A DNA stretch of 18,192 nucleotides. Origin: JBDREC01 sp043820105 [NCBI: Pseudomonadota bacterium] (GTDB taxonomy: Bacteria > Bdellovibrionota_F > JAHFAK01). The notes under the pieces are model-generated. The model was given only the letters and a program-made list of their open reading frames with translations. It made no database searches and had not been told where the DNA came from. Made by a program: the position numbers and the translations under genes. The DNA lies in assembly GCA_043820105.1 (NCBI GenBank), contig JBDREC010000111.1, positions 1 through 18,192 of the forward strand, written 5' to 3'. Positions 1-7,802 of the stretch are shown here, in pieces (within the stretch, counting starts at the first letter, position 1; each line of letters begins with the position of its first letter).

Positions 1-47
1 ATCTTACTTTTTATTGAATATTGGAGTGTGCACCCATTGGGTTATTT

Positions 48-140
48 ATGAAAATATTAATCTTTTGCTTAATATCCCGTTCTTATCTTGGCTTGCTCTG
101 TTTTCTATTCTTCTCTTTTATTAAGAATCGCCTTGTTTAG
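48..140 (+). other. signal-peptide ORF ended by an in-frame TAG
   Basis: A 30-codon ORF starts at ATG 48 and ends at TAG 138-140. It begins MKILIFCLIS and then has a strongly hydrophobic stretch, so it reads as a Sec signal peptide. It is in the same frame as the large ORF starting at 159, with only the TAG between them. A single C in place of T would make the TAG a CAG and create the junction LVQA-IVNERM, an acceptable signal peptidase I site (V at -3, A at -1). The bases before the ATG (TTGGGTTATTT) resemble those before the exported-protein gene at 16344 (TTGGGTTTATACT). I infer that this is the detached 5' end of the next gene. A sequencing error, a true nonsense mutation and local readthrough are all possible. 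Confidence 0.5.
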
Positions 141-158
141 GCAATAGTTAATGAAAGA

Positions 159-1463
159 ATGTTGGAAATATTAGCTTCTAAGCTAAGTGATGAAGAATTT
201 ATAAGAATTGAACAATATTTTGAATCGCGCCAAAACCAGCCTGATTTAAGTGCAAGTCAACATAGTTCTTTGAGGCTTACAATGATACTGCTTGCAAAAG
301 CAAAATTAATAAGAGCTGAGATAGCAAATCCTATAGCACCTGTTGATATTTTTGCACAATCTTTAGAAGCTCTTTCTTCTGTTGCTTCAAAAGAAGTTAT
401 CGAGGCTTTAAGTTTTATTAACAATTTAACGAATGAAATAATCGCTTCTCCAAATAGCAAACAATTCCTTGCAAATCTAAATATTAAAATTCTGGAAAGG
501 CATTTAAATACTTTTATTGAATTGGATGCTAGTGATTTTAATAAAATTCCAATTAAAAATATAAAGATGCTTTTTACTTCTCTTGTTATGATTGTTTGCG
601 AAAATAAAGCAGATGTACTTGAGCCAAGTAGAGTTAAAATACTTGAAATAATTGATAGTTTAATAAGAATAAAAGGCGTAGAAATTCTTTGTAATAATAG
701 TATGATTACTGTTTTTCTTGATACTTTAATAGAATTACGTGAAGCCAAATCATCTAAAATCAGAACACTTGCTTCACGAATAGAAACATACGTTTATTGT
801 GAAGTAACAACAGTTCAGGTTTTAGCAAGACAAAATGGGAAAATGCACGATAACTTAAAAAGCCCTGATCCTGATGTTAGAAAAGGTGCTTTAGAGATTT
901 TAGGAGAGTCAACAAGGTCAATGGAAATCCTTAGAAAATTGTTGCAAGTTAATGCTAATAGAGCTGGAATAGAAATAGATATAGAATCTGAAATGGAATT
1001 TATAGCAAGAATAAGAGCGTTAAAAGTGGCTCAAGATATGCGTTCAACTGCTTTATTACCTAGACCAAAAGAATCCGCACAAACTACGGATGGTGAAGTA
1101 GCACCAACTGAGACAACAGTTAGAGAAATGCTCATACAAGCACAAGAAAGTGAAGGTCATTTGCTTAGACCCTCAGATGTTTCAGCTGATCTTTTAGTGC
1201 CTTCAGAAGCTTCTCTTACAGCTATGGAGCTTACTGTAGTTCAGCGAAGAACTATTGGAACTTACAGAAGGTTATTAAAAGCAAGAGGCCTTGATGTTGA
1301 GAGACTAGAAGATTCAGAACTTGCTAGAATTTCAAGTAAAGCTAAAGAGCTTGGTTTTACATCTGTGTCAGATAGAATTGATTTTGTTGAAGCTGAAGCT
1401 ATGAAAGTTATAACTGGATCAGCAAAAGCTCAAGAGATGGGGGCTGGCAGGGTTAGGAAATAA
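159..1463 (+). CDS. exported α-helical protein of unknown function (body)
   Basis: I do not recognise a named family. The 434-residue protein is almost entirely predicted helix. Residues about 40-230 have the alternating hydrophobic pattern of HEAT/ARM-like repeats. About 290-345 is a polar, probably flexible linker. The C-terminal part is a charged helical segment ending GAGRVRK, similar to the basic ends of the proteins encoded at 9109 (PGKVR) and 16344 (KVEVR). ATG 159 has no good Shine-Dalgarno sequence and gives a protein with no signal peptide, unlike its three look-alikes. The in-frame ORF 48-140 supplies the expected signal peptide but is separated by TAG. As sequenced, the protein would be cytoplasmic or unexpressed. 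If the TAG is an error, the gene is 48-1463 and the product is periplasmic. The stop codon runs directly into a 7-bp repeat array. Confidence 0.7.
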   Translation: MLEILASKLSDEEFIRIEQYFESRQNQPDLSASQHSSLRLTMILLAKAKLIRAEIANPIAPVDIFAQSLEALSSVASKEVIEALSFINNLTNEIIASPNSKQFLANLNIKILERHLNTFIELDASDFNKIPIKNIKMLFTSLVMIVCENKADVLEPSRVKILEIIDSLIRIKGVEILCNNSMITVFLDTLIELREAKSSKIRTLASRIETYVYCEVTTVQVLARQNGKMHDNLKSPDPDVRKGALEILGESTRSMEILRKLLQVNANRAGIEIDIESEMEFIARIRALKVAQDMRSTALLPRPKESAQTTDGEVAPTETTVREMLIQAQESEGHLLRPSDVSADLLVPSEASLTAMELTVVQRRTIGTYRRLLKARGLDVERLEDSELARISSKAKELGFTSVSDRIDFVEAEAMKVITGSAKAQEMGAGRVRK

Positions 1464-1503
1464 GTGGTAAGTCGTAAGTTGTAAGCCTTAAGCTGTAAGA
1501 TCT
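1462..1503 (+). repeat. 7-bp tandem repeat array, unit AAGTNGT
   Basis: Six consecutive 7-base units are visible: AAGTGGT, AAGTCGT, AAGTTGT, AAGCCTT, AAGCTGT, AAGATCT. The first three match AAGTNGT and the rest decay. The array overlaps the TAA stop of the upstream gene by two bases. It is one of three heptamer arrays in the window that follow stop codons. Confidence 0.75.
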
Positions 1504-1573
1504 GTCCTTGACTAACTTGATGTTTTGTTGTTTTTATTTTCGAGATTAAGATAATTAGTTGAGGGTGTTCAAA

Positions 1574-4500
1574 ATGAAATTAATTAAAGTCATGCTACTT
1601 TTTTTATTCCTAAATTTATTATTTTTCCATTTATATGCAAATGAAGAAATAAAAGAAATCGAAATCTATGTTGACAGGGCTCCTACTTCTTCACATTCCT
1701 ATGGTGAACTCATGCTTCGGTTTGAAGATTTTATGGACAGCAATTCTGAGTACAAGGATCGGGTTGAAGTTTTGGGATTTGAATTGTTTAAAGGATATTA
1801 TAATAAAAATTATTATTTATTTGATTTTGAAAATAAAACAGAAAAAGAAAGCCTGCCAAATCCTTTTGAAAATGATGGCAATATGCTTTATGAAAAAGAA
1901 AATATTCCATATCTGTCTAATTGGGATGGAATAATTTTTCAATATCCAAGAACAAATTTTGATTTACTTGAGCAGATAAAGGAAAGTTCAGTTTTCGGAA
2001 AAACCAAAGAAAGCGTTTTATACAGATCAAGAGAAGGCATTATCCAAAAAAAAACAGGTTCTATTGTGTCGTTAAAAAGCAGCCTTGGTAAAAAAATGGA
2101 TGCTTTTAAAGTTGATACTTCAAAACAAAAAGACAACAGATGGCATCTTATATTTGGCTTCAGATATAAATTAAAAATAGATTCTCAGGAAGTTGTGTTA
2201 GTTGGACTTGTTAAGGATTTTGGATCTTTAATTAGAAGAGTAACCTTTTATAAGAATCTAAATAAAAACCTAAAAGAAAAACTTATCCTGTTTCCAGGTT
2301 CCGCTATAGTTGATTTTGACGATCATCCTTTTAATACAGAGAATTTGCTGCAGATTTATGAAAAAATGGGAGTTGATGTAATAAATGTTAATTATCATGA
2401 ATTAAAGTATGCAAAGGATAAAATAATAGAGTATGGGAAAACAAAAGATCCTTTAAAAATTCAATTCATTTCTTCTAATATATTTAAAAATACCACTAAT
2501 AGCGAAAAAGATTATTTGTTTACTCCTTATGCAATTAAAGAAATTAATGGGATTAAGGTTGGAGTTATTGGCTTAGCTGATGACAGATCATATGCCTGGC
2601 TTGAAAACAATGAAAGAGATGACCTCATATTTATGGAATATGAAGAAGCAATAAAGAAAGTTATATCCCAAATTATAGACAAAGTTGATTTTATTGTTCT
2701 GCTTTCCAGGTTAAGAAATGAGGTTAATGCAAAATTTACCCATATCAGTGGGCTTGATTTTATTCTTTCAAACATGGAATGGCCCTTTTCACCTGTTTCT
2801 GAACGAAGCCTAAAGGTTTCTAAAGACCACTTCAGATTTAATAAACTGATAGGTATTACAAGCCATTCAGAAATTGAAAAGTTAAGCATTAAGCTTATAA
2901 AAGAAAATGACAAATTCAGACCCATTGAGATTGTTGAGCAAAATATTATGTTAGATGATTCAATTTCCTTGGATGAAGAAGCAGAACCATTAAGAGAAGA
3001 AGCCTGGGCAGAGATGCTGGATTTAAAGGAAGTTTTAATTCAGGATCAAAAAATGATATTTCCAAAAAAGAATTCTAAAGATTCAGTTGATAACAAATTA
3101 ACAGATGATAACTTAACTAATTTTGTTGCCAGAGTAATGCTTGAGTCATCTGATAGTGAACTCGTTGTGACCACTAAAAAATTCCGATCAAACTTCAGAT
3201 CAATGCCAGGTCCGCTTTATAGACGCTATTTTGATGAGTGGTTAAGTGATAAAGAATATATAGTGTTAATTGAGTTGTCCGGAAAAGATTTACTTAATTT
3301 CAACGAGGAATTGAAAATCGAAGCTGACAAACAGTTAGGGGTAGGTACTTTGATGCTTGGTTTGGATGATTTTGGCAGGATTAATGGACGCAAGGTTACT
3401 TTAGGTGAATATTATACAATATCTGTTGATTCGTTTCTTTTGAATAATCCTGAAAAATTTCCAACACTGAAAAATGCAATTAATATTAGAGATAATTTTA
3501 ATAATACGAGATCAGGCTTAAAAGTTTCTTCAAAAGGTCAAAAAGTTCTGATTAAAGATATGGTCATTGATTATTTAAAGAAATTAAATGAAAAATATGA
3601 GGGTAAAAGTGAAAAAGAACTTTTTAAAGCCCTTGATAAACCATTTCGAAACACATATAAAGAAATTAGTAAGGAAGCAAAAACCACTGATGATAAGGAA
3701 CTTGCGCTGTTAAAGACAAGACTGGATTCAGAAGTTGAATTAATAAAAAAAGAGCTTGTGGAAAAAGTTAATGAAGATTATTATAAACACCTGCAAAATT
3801 TATTTTCCGTTCCATCACCAACTCCAAAAGGTAATTTCAGAATAAATGTTAAAGAACTTTCTCTAAGTATTATGAACAATGATATGATAAATAATACTGA
3901 CTTTACTGAAGTTAGTAATAGTCGTGTGGCAGGAACTGATCAGTTGCTTATTGGCGGAGGTCTGGATTCCGCTTTAGAATATGATTACATTGATTTTAAT
4001 TGGGATACTGAATTAACAGCTGACCTTCAAAGAATTACTGTTCAAGTTCCAGGAAGTGATAGTATTACTCAAGATATTGAAGATGAAATATTATTGCAGA
4101 CTGAATTGTCATACAAGACTTTGAAATATTCACAAAATTGGTTTTCTCATGATATTGGACCATTTGGCAATATTTCCTATGAAACAGAATTTACTCCAGA
4201 AGATGGCTTGCCCAGAGTTTCTTTATTTGATGTGATTTTAGGAGGCAAAATATTTTCTGGCAATTATTTGCAATCCTTCAAACTGGGTGGTTTAATGGAA
4301 ACGGATTTTGCTCAGGACAATAATATTGAATATGGTATATATTCAAAGCTAGAGTTCATGTATCCACTTCCCGCTGGCTCTGTTTGGCTATCTGAATCAA
4401 TTATGAAATACTTTTTTCCATCTTCATCTGATACCGCTGATGACCTTGGTTTAGAACTAGGCCTTTCAAATAAATTTCTTGTTCCAATTTTAAGAGACTT

Positions 4501-4633
4501 AAGCCTTGGCCCATATGCCGATATTTTCATGTATACAGGCAAGGAAGTTGATGCTTTTGGTGCAAGTGTGATTATTGGTTTGACACTAAGTTATTCAAAG
4601 ATTTGGAAGCCGGCTTATCAGAGGCTGTTTTAA
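1574..4633 (+). CDS. degenerate 5'-nucleotidase-like protein fused to a C-terminal β-barrel
   Basis: Start ATG 1574 is preferred over TTG 1559 because GAGGG (1561-1565) lies 8 bases upstream. The product is 1019 residues. Residues 1-22 form a signal peptide ending near LYA. About 235-400 follow the metallophosphatase/5'-nucleotidase order: VDVINVNYHELKYA stands where active enzymes have GNHEFDYG, then SSNIF, then PYAIKEINGIKVGVIGL. VDFIVLLSRLR and GLDFILSNMEW stand where the later metal-binding His motifs should be. About 510-632 resemble the 5'-nucleotidase C-terminal domain (NFVARVMLESSDSELVV, LSGKDLLNF, YYTISVDSFLLN). A charged helical linker (about 711-745) leads to a β-rich region, about 755-1019, ending in Phe as outer-membrane barrels do. 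Most metal-ligand residues are missing, so I infer no hydrolase activity and an outer-membrane location with the nucleotidase-like part in the periplasm or at the surface. The fold call is by eye. Confidence 0.7.
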   Translation: MKLIKVMLLFLFLNLLFFHLYANEEIKEIEIYVDRAPTSSHSYGELMLRFEDFMDSNSEYKDRVEVLGFELFKGYYNKNYYLFDFENKTEKESLPNPFENDGNMLYEKENIPYLSNWDGIIFQYPRTNFDLLEQIKESSVFGKTKESVLYRSREGIIQKKTGSIVSLKSSLGKKMDAFKVDTSKQKDNRWHLIFGFRYKLKIDSQEVVLVGLVKDFGSLIRRVTFYKNLNKNLKEKLILFPGSAIVDFDDHPFNTENLLQIYEKMGVDVINVNYHELKYAKDKIIEYGKTKDPLKIQFISSNIFKNTTNSEKDYLFTPYAIKEINGIKVGVIGLADDRSYAWLENNERDDLIFMEYEEAIKKVISQIIDKVDFIVLLSRLRNEVNAKFTHISGLDFILSNMEWPFSPVSERSLKVSKDHFRFNKLIGITSHSEIEKLSIKLIKENDKFRPIEIVEQNIMLDDSISLDEEAEPLREEAWAEMLDLKEVLIQDQKMIFPKKNSKDSVDNKLTDDNLTNFVARVMLESSDSELVVTTKKFRSNFRSMPGPLYRRYFDEWLSDKEYIVLIELSGKDLLNFNEELKIEADKQLGVGTLMLGLDDFGRINGRKVTLGEYYTISVDSFLLNNPEKFPTLKNAINIRDNFNNTRSGLKVSSKGQKVLIKDMVIDYLKKLNEKYEGKSEKELFKALDKPFRNTYKEISKEAKTTDDKELALLKTRLDSEVELIKKELVEKVNEDYYKHLQNLFSVPSPTPKGNFRINVKELSLSIMNNDMINNTDFTEVSNSRVAGTDQLLIGGGLDSALEYDYIDFNWDTELTADLQRITVQVPGSDSITQDIEDEILLQTELSYKTLKYSQNWFSHDIGPFGNISYETEFTPEDGLPRVSLFDVILGGKIFSGNYLQSFKLGGLMETDFAQDNNIEYGIYSKLEFMYPLPAGSVWLSESIMKYFFPSSSDTADDLGLELGLSNKFLVPILRDLSLGPYADIFMYTGKEVDAFGASVIIGLTLSYSKIWKPAYQRLF

Positions 4634-4647
4634 GGTTCTGGGGAAAT

Positions 4648-4682
4648 AATCAATAATTAATAAATAACAATTAATAATTAAT
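4648..4682 (+). repeat. 7-bp tandem repeat array, unit AATTAAT
   Basis: Five consecutive 7-base units: AATCAAT, AATTAAT, AAATAAC, AATTAAT, AATTAAT. The array begins 14 bases after the TAA of the nucleotidase-like gene. Its low complexity makes chance more likely than for the other arrays, but three of five units are identical and all keep phase. Confidence 0.55.
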
Positions 4683-4695
4683 TCACATAAAAACT

Positions 4696-4724
4696 TTGCA
4701 ATTAATTTATCCAGTTTATACAAT
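4696..4724 (+). promoter_or_regulatory. candidate σ70-type promoter for the lipoprotein gene
   Basis: TTGCAA (4696-4701) and TACAAT (4719-4724) are 17 bases apart, the ideal spacing. The -10 matches the consensus at 5 of 6 positions and the -35 at 4 of 6. Transcription would start near 4731, leaving a leader of roughly 27 bases before ATG 4758. AT-rich DNA produces such matches easily. Confidence 0.4.
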
Positions 4725-4757
4725 CATTGTCGATTTTGTTCACCAATGAGGTTCTTT

Positions 4758-7148
4758 ATGAAAAAACTAATTCTTATTGTTTTATCTATATTTGTTCTAA
4801 TTTCTTTTTCAGCTTGTGAGTTTCTAGGCATCGAACTTTGGGGTGAAGAAGATGATGCTGAGGTCACTTTTTATTTTGATGAAGAAACTACTACTGAGAT
4901 AAACTCAGCTCTAGAAGCCTATGATGCAGAAAATCCAGATTCTGCTAATTCTACCCTTGTTTTTGCTGTTTATTCTGATGAGCTTGCAGATGAAGAGGCT
5001 ACATCTTATTTTAAAAGTGATAAAATAGAAATTAATAAGCAGATCACCTGTTTTAAAAACTCAAATAAAAAAGATTGTGAAATCAAAATTAAAGGGAAAA
5101 AAGATTATTTATATAGAGCTGATATTGCTTATCATAATGGTAATAATGATGATGTGAAACCTGTATTTCCAGCTATTGATGGCAAGAAAAATTATATAAA
5201 TTTTAAGGACAAAAAAAGAATTGAGTGTGAATATGATGATAAAGTTGAAATAATTAAACCAAAGGAAAAAGGGAAATTTCAAGATGATATAGAAGATGAA
5301 GAACCTTCAGAGGGAATTAATATTTCAGGTATTTACAAATTAACCTTTACTGAAAATACGAAAAGCAAAAAAGATGCAAGTTTTTCTGGTAATATTGAAG
5401 ATCTTGATGAAATGACAGTTAAAATGTTCCACACACCTGCTGAAAATAAAGTTTATTTAAAAATTAAAGATAAGGATGCAATCTTTACCTGTTCAACGGA
5501 ATTTAAGGAAAAAAATGACTATACAGACTTTACAATTGCCTGTGAAGATTCAGAAAATGACAATTTGAAAATTCCCACTGAATATCCGGGCTGCTATCAA
5601 TATTTTTACTTTATTCTTAATGGCAAATATTACCCTTCAGAAAATAAAGGTGAAGGCAAATTTGATATGACTTATAATCCAAGTGATGATTGCCCAAAAC
5701 AAGTTAAAAAAGAAAAGATAAGTCAAAAAGTGACTATTGAACGAATTGATACGCATGCTGATGATGTTGAAGATCCTGATCCTGATGAAATTAAAGATAA
5801 GCCTGTTACTAACAAACCATTTAAATTTAAGAAAAAAGATATCATTCTAATGTGCGATGGTGAAGAAGTAAAAAATAATGATTTAAAAGAAGAATTGCTT
5901 GATTTAGTTGGTCTTGAATATAAAAAGGGCAAAATTTATTATACATTTGATAATACAGATTATACTGGAAGCTTATCCTTTGGTTCAGAAAATTGGGATA
6001 TAGCTTGCACTGATTTTGGTGATACAAATGTAACTTTTTGCCAATCAGATGTAGTGGACAAAAGAGATTATCAAGGTTTTGCTTATTCCTATTATTCAAT
6101 AGATGAAAAGGGAGGGAAAAAATATAAGATTGTAATACAGATTGCAGATGAAGAATTGATTGGAGTATATGGTAAAGTCATGATGAAGTCTGATAAAAAT
6201 GATGATGATTATGATCTTTCTTCTTCAGCTCAATGTTCTTTATTTATTAAAGCAGCTAACGCTGATTTTAATTATTTTGATGCGGAGTATTATGAAGAAT
6301 TTGCCCAAGATTTAGATGAAGCTGATGTCGCTGAAATATTAGAAGCAGATGGTTTTGATTTTGATGAAGATGATGTTGTCTTATATCATTATAAAGATAC
6401 TGCTTTAAGCTTAGACTGCCTTCCATGGGCTAGTTATTTAGATGCTAGTACATTAAGGGTTTCGTTTAGTGGCAATAAAATGACCTTTACTGGATATGGT
6501 GTAAGCGGAAATCAAACTTTTACCATAGATTCTGATAATTCAATGTGGACAGATAAATATTACATGAACTGGGGAGATGGAATGCAGGTGTTTCTGAATG
6601 GAAACTATTCAGGTTATCCTGCTCAGGCAATTTTTGCTTATTTTCCATTATATGATATGGCTTATGCGATGTTGGAAATTTCTTCTCCACAGGGAAGATG
6701 TGAAGTAGAGTTAGATGCTCAGTATTATCATGATGAAATCCATGAAATAACAGAGAAAACATATTCTGAGACCATATCAAATGATTATTATGATTCAACA
6801 GATTATGTTAACTCTTGCTTTGATGCAAGTGCTGTTTCTTCCTCAAAGTTCACTATTGCATACTCTGATTCCAGGTCACTTGTATTGGAAATGACAAAAC
6901 CTGGGGGTAAAACATTAGATATTGATCTATCCTGGGCAGAGGGAGTTGGTTATACATACTATGCCGATAGCACTGAAGATCCATATATTTATGCCTTTGC
7001 TTTACCAAGTACAATTTTTTATGAAATTGATAAAGCTGGGAATTTTGCTTTTACAGATGATTCAAAAATAATTGAACTATATTTTATGTATTTTTCTTAT
7101 GTCGATTATTCCTATTGCTGGGATACATATTTTGGATTTTTGGAGTAA
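4758..7148 (+). CDS. large acidic cysteine-rich lipoprotein, function unknown
   Basis: ATG 4758 is chosen because GAGG (4748-4751) lies 6 bases before it; the ATG at 4746 has no such site and contributes part of it. The 796-residue product starts MKKLILIV and has a lipobox FSAC with the lipidated Cys at residue 20, so it is membrane-anchored. The mature part is rich in Asp and Glu, has many short β-prone stretches and contains 15 further Cys, a count that suggests disulfide bonds outside the cytoplasm. Several blocks look like diverged copies of one β-rich module, with a Cys-containing strand such as FTIACEDS (near residue 260) and WDIACTDFG (near 415). Later blocks are SFSGNKMTFTGYG (near 570) and SSKFTIAYSDS (near 695). 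I recognise no named family. The gene converges on the response-regulator gene with only 5 bases between stops. Confidence 0.8.
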   Translation: MKKLILIVLSIFVLISFSACEFLGIELWGEEDDAEVTFYFDEETTTEINSALEAYDAENPDSANSTLVFAVYSDELADEEATSYFKSDKIEINKQITCFKNSNKKDCEIKIKGKKDYLYRADIAYHNGNNDDVKPVFPAIDGKKNYINFKDKKRIECEYDDKVEIIKPKEKGKFQDDIEDEEPSEGINISGIYKLTFTENTKSKKDASFSGNIEDLDEMTVKMFHTPAENKVYLKIKDKDAIFTCSTEFKEKNDYTDFTIACEDSENDNLKIPTEYPGCYQYFYFILNGKYYPSENKGEGKFDMTYNPSDDCPKQVKKEKISQKVTIERIDTHADDVEDPDPDEIKDKPVTNKPFKFKKKDIILMCDGEEVKNNDLKEELLDLVGLEYKKGKIYYTFDNTDYTGSLSFGSENWDIACTDFGDTNVTFCQSDVVDKRDYQGFAYSYYSIDEKGGKKYKIVIQIADEELIGVYGKVMMKSDKNDDDYDLSSSAQCSLFIKAANADFNYFDAEYYEEFAQDLDEADVAEILEADGFDFDEDDVVLYHYKDTALSLDCLPWASYLDASTLRVSFSGNKMTFTGYGVSGNQTFTIDSDNSMWTDKYYMNWGDGMQVFLNGNYSGYPAQAIFAYFPLYDMAYAMLEISSPQGRCEVELDAQYYHDEIHEITEKTYSETISNDYYDSTDYVNSCFDASAVSSSKFTIAYSDSRSLVLEMTKPGGKTLDIDLSWAEGVGYTYYADSTEDPYIYAFALPSTIFYEIDKAGNFAFTDDSKIIELYFMYFSYVDYSYCWDTYFGFLE

Positions 7149-7153
7149 AAAAC

Positions 7154-7525
7154 TTAAACTCTTATTACAAAATTAATTCTCTCTTTCAAATAATCGGTAT
7201 TATATGGCTTGGGAATAAAATCATAAGCCCCCATCATCATAAAGGATTCTTTCATCTTGTCTTTTGCTGTAAGAATTATGACAGGAATGTCACGTGTATT
7301 TGTATTAGCTTTTAGCATCCAAAATAGCTCATATCCTGTTATATTAGGCATCATTACATCAAGTAATATCACATCTGGCCTTTCTACTATAGCCTGATGA
7401 AAACCTTCCAATGGATCTAAGTTAGTGATAACATTATATTCTTCGTTTTTAAGTAAGACTCCTAAGGTGAAAAGAATATCTTCATCATCATCAATAATTA
7501 GTACTTTCTTAATGTCTTGTGGCAT
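7154..7525 (-). CDS. stand-alone response-regulator receiver domain protein (CheY-like)
   Basis: The 123-residue product is a single receiver domain with no output domain. Its key residues are present: the acidic cluster IDDDED (D12-D14), the phosphoacceptor Asp56 in ILLDVMMP, Thr86 in ILTAK and Lys106 in PKPY. A longer reading of the frame exists, but the start is fixed by a strong AAGGAGGAGG Shine-Dalgarno sequence just before ATG 7525-7523. A near-consensus promoter lies about 33 bases upstream of the start codon. The family relays phosphate from a histidine kinase to a partner protein. No kinase is encoded nearby, so the partner is unknown. It lies 259 bases downstream of the peptide gene on the same strand but has its own promoter, so it is probably a separate unit. 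Confidence 0.95.
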   Translation of the reverse strand: MPQDIKKVLIIDDDEDILFTLGVLLKNEEYNVITNLDPLEGFHQAIVERPDVILLDVMMPNITGYELFWMLKANTNTRDIPVIILTAKDKMKESFMMMGAYDFIPKPYNTDYLKERINFVIRV

Positions 7526-7564
7526 TTCCTCCTCCTTTTTCAAGAATACCCCCTTGTAATTCTT

Positions 7565-7593
7565 ATTATATAATATCACTTCATATAAGTCAA
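7565..7593 (-). promoter_or_regulatory. near-consensus σ70 promoter of the receiver-domain gene
   Basis: Read on the minus strand, TTGACT (7593-7588) and TATAAT (7570-7565) are separated by exactly 17 bases. The -10 is perfect and the -35 matches 5 of 6. The expected start of transcription is near 7558, giving a leader of about 33 bases before ATG 7525. This is the strongest promoter I can see in the window. Confidence 0.8.
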
Positions 7594-7597
7594 AAAG

Positions 7598-7613
7598 TGT
7601 GATAAAAGTCACA
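7598..7613 (-). promoter_or_regulatory. CRP/FNR-type operator candidate
   Basis: TGTGATAAAAGTCACA fits TGTGA-N6-TCACA, the classic CRP-type half-site arrangement, with both five-base arms perfect. It begins 5 bases upstream of the -35 box of the receiver-domain gene, centred about 47 bases before the expected transcription start, close to where CRP-family activators bind. No DNA-binding CRP-family protein is encoded in the window. The cyclic-nucleotide-binding protein at 10787 lacks a DNA-binding domain. Confidence 0.55.
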
Positions 7614-7784
7614 AACCTAAATTGATTTAATAAAAACAAGTACTTAGCTCAAATTCTGCATGGATTTAAATTCCATTTTTTAAATAAAATACGAAATAAT
7701 TGATAAAAATTGCAAATTTGCAGAGAAATTTCATTAAAAAAATTGTTTATAGAGGAATTATTGATGAAAAAAAGTTATTTATAT
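7614..7784. other. intergenic region between peptide gene and receiver promoter
   Basis: This stretch carries no convincing gene. It contains a perfect 12-base palindrome TGCAAATTTGCA (7711-7722). A weak hairpin with arms ATGGA and TCCAT (7660-7676) is followed by five T on the plus strand. Neither makes a convincing terminator for the minus-strand peptide operon. Confidence 0.4.
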
Positions 7785-7802
7785 CTAATTGCCAGTTCCT
7801 GA
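7764..7802 (+). other. 12-codon aborted ORF resembling the start of an exported protein
   Basis: On the plus strand AGAGG (7751-7755) lies 8 bases before ATG 7764. This is followed by MKKSYLYLIASS and then TGA. The Lys-Lys start and hydrophobic run look like the beginning of a signal peptide. The ORF overlaps the 3' end of the convergent peptide gene. It may be a gene remnant cut off by arrival of the minus-strand island, or chance. Confidence 0.25.

Noticed and set aside
138-140. Genome-wide recoding of TAG as an amino acid
   Set aside because: TAG ends the second outer-membrane protein at the position where its paralogue ends with TAA, so TAG is a normal stop here.
1574-4633. Active secreted 5'-nucleotidase
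   Set aside because: The Asn-His and later His metal-ligand motifs are replaced, so catalysis is unlikely.
7660-7681. Hairpin plus T run as a plus-strand terminator
   Set aside because: No plus-strand gene lies upstream after 7148, and the stem is only five clean pairs.
7711-7722. Palindrome TGCAAATTTGCA as terminator of the peptide operon
   Set aside because: It has no loop sequence, so in RNA only about four pairs could form, and they are AT-rich.
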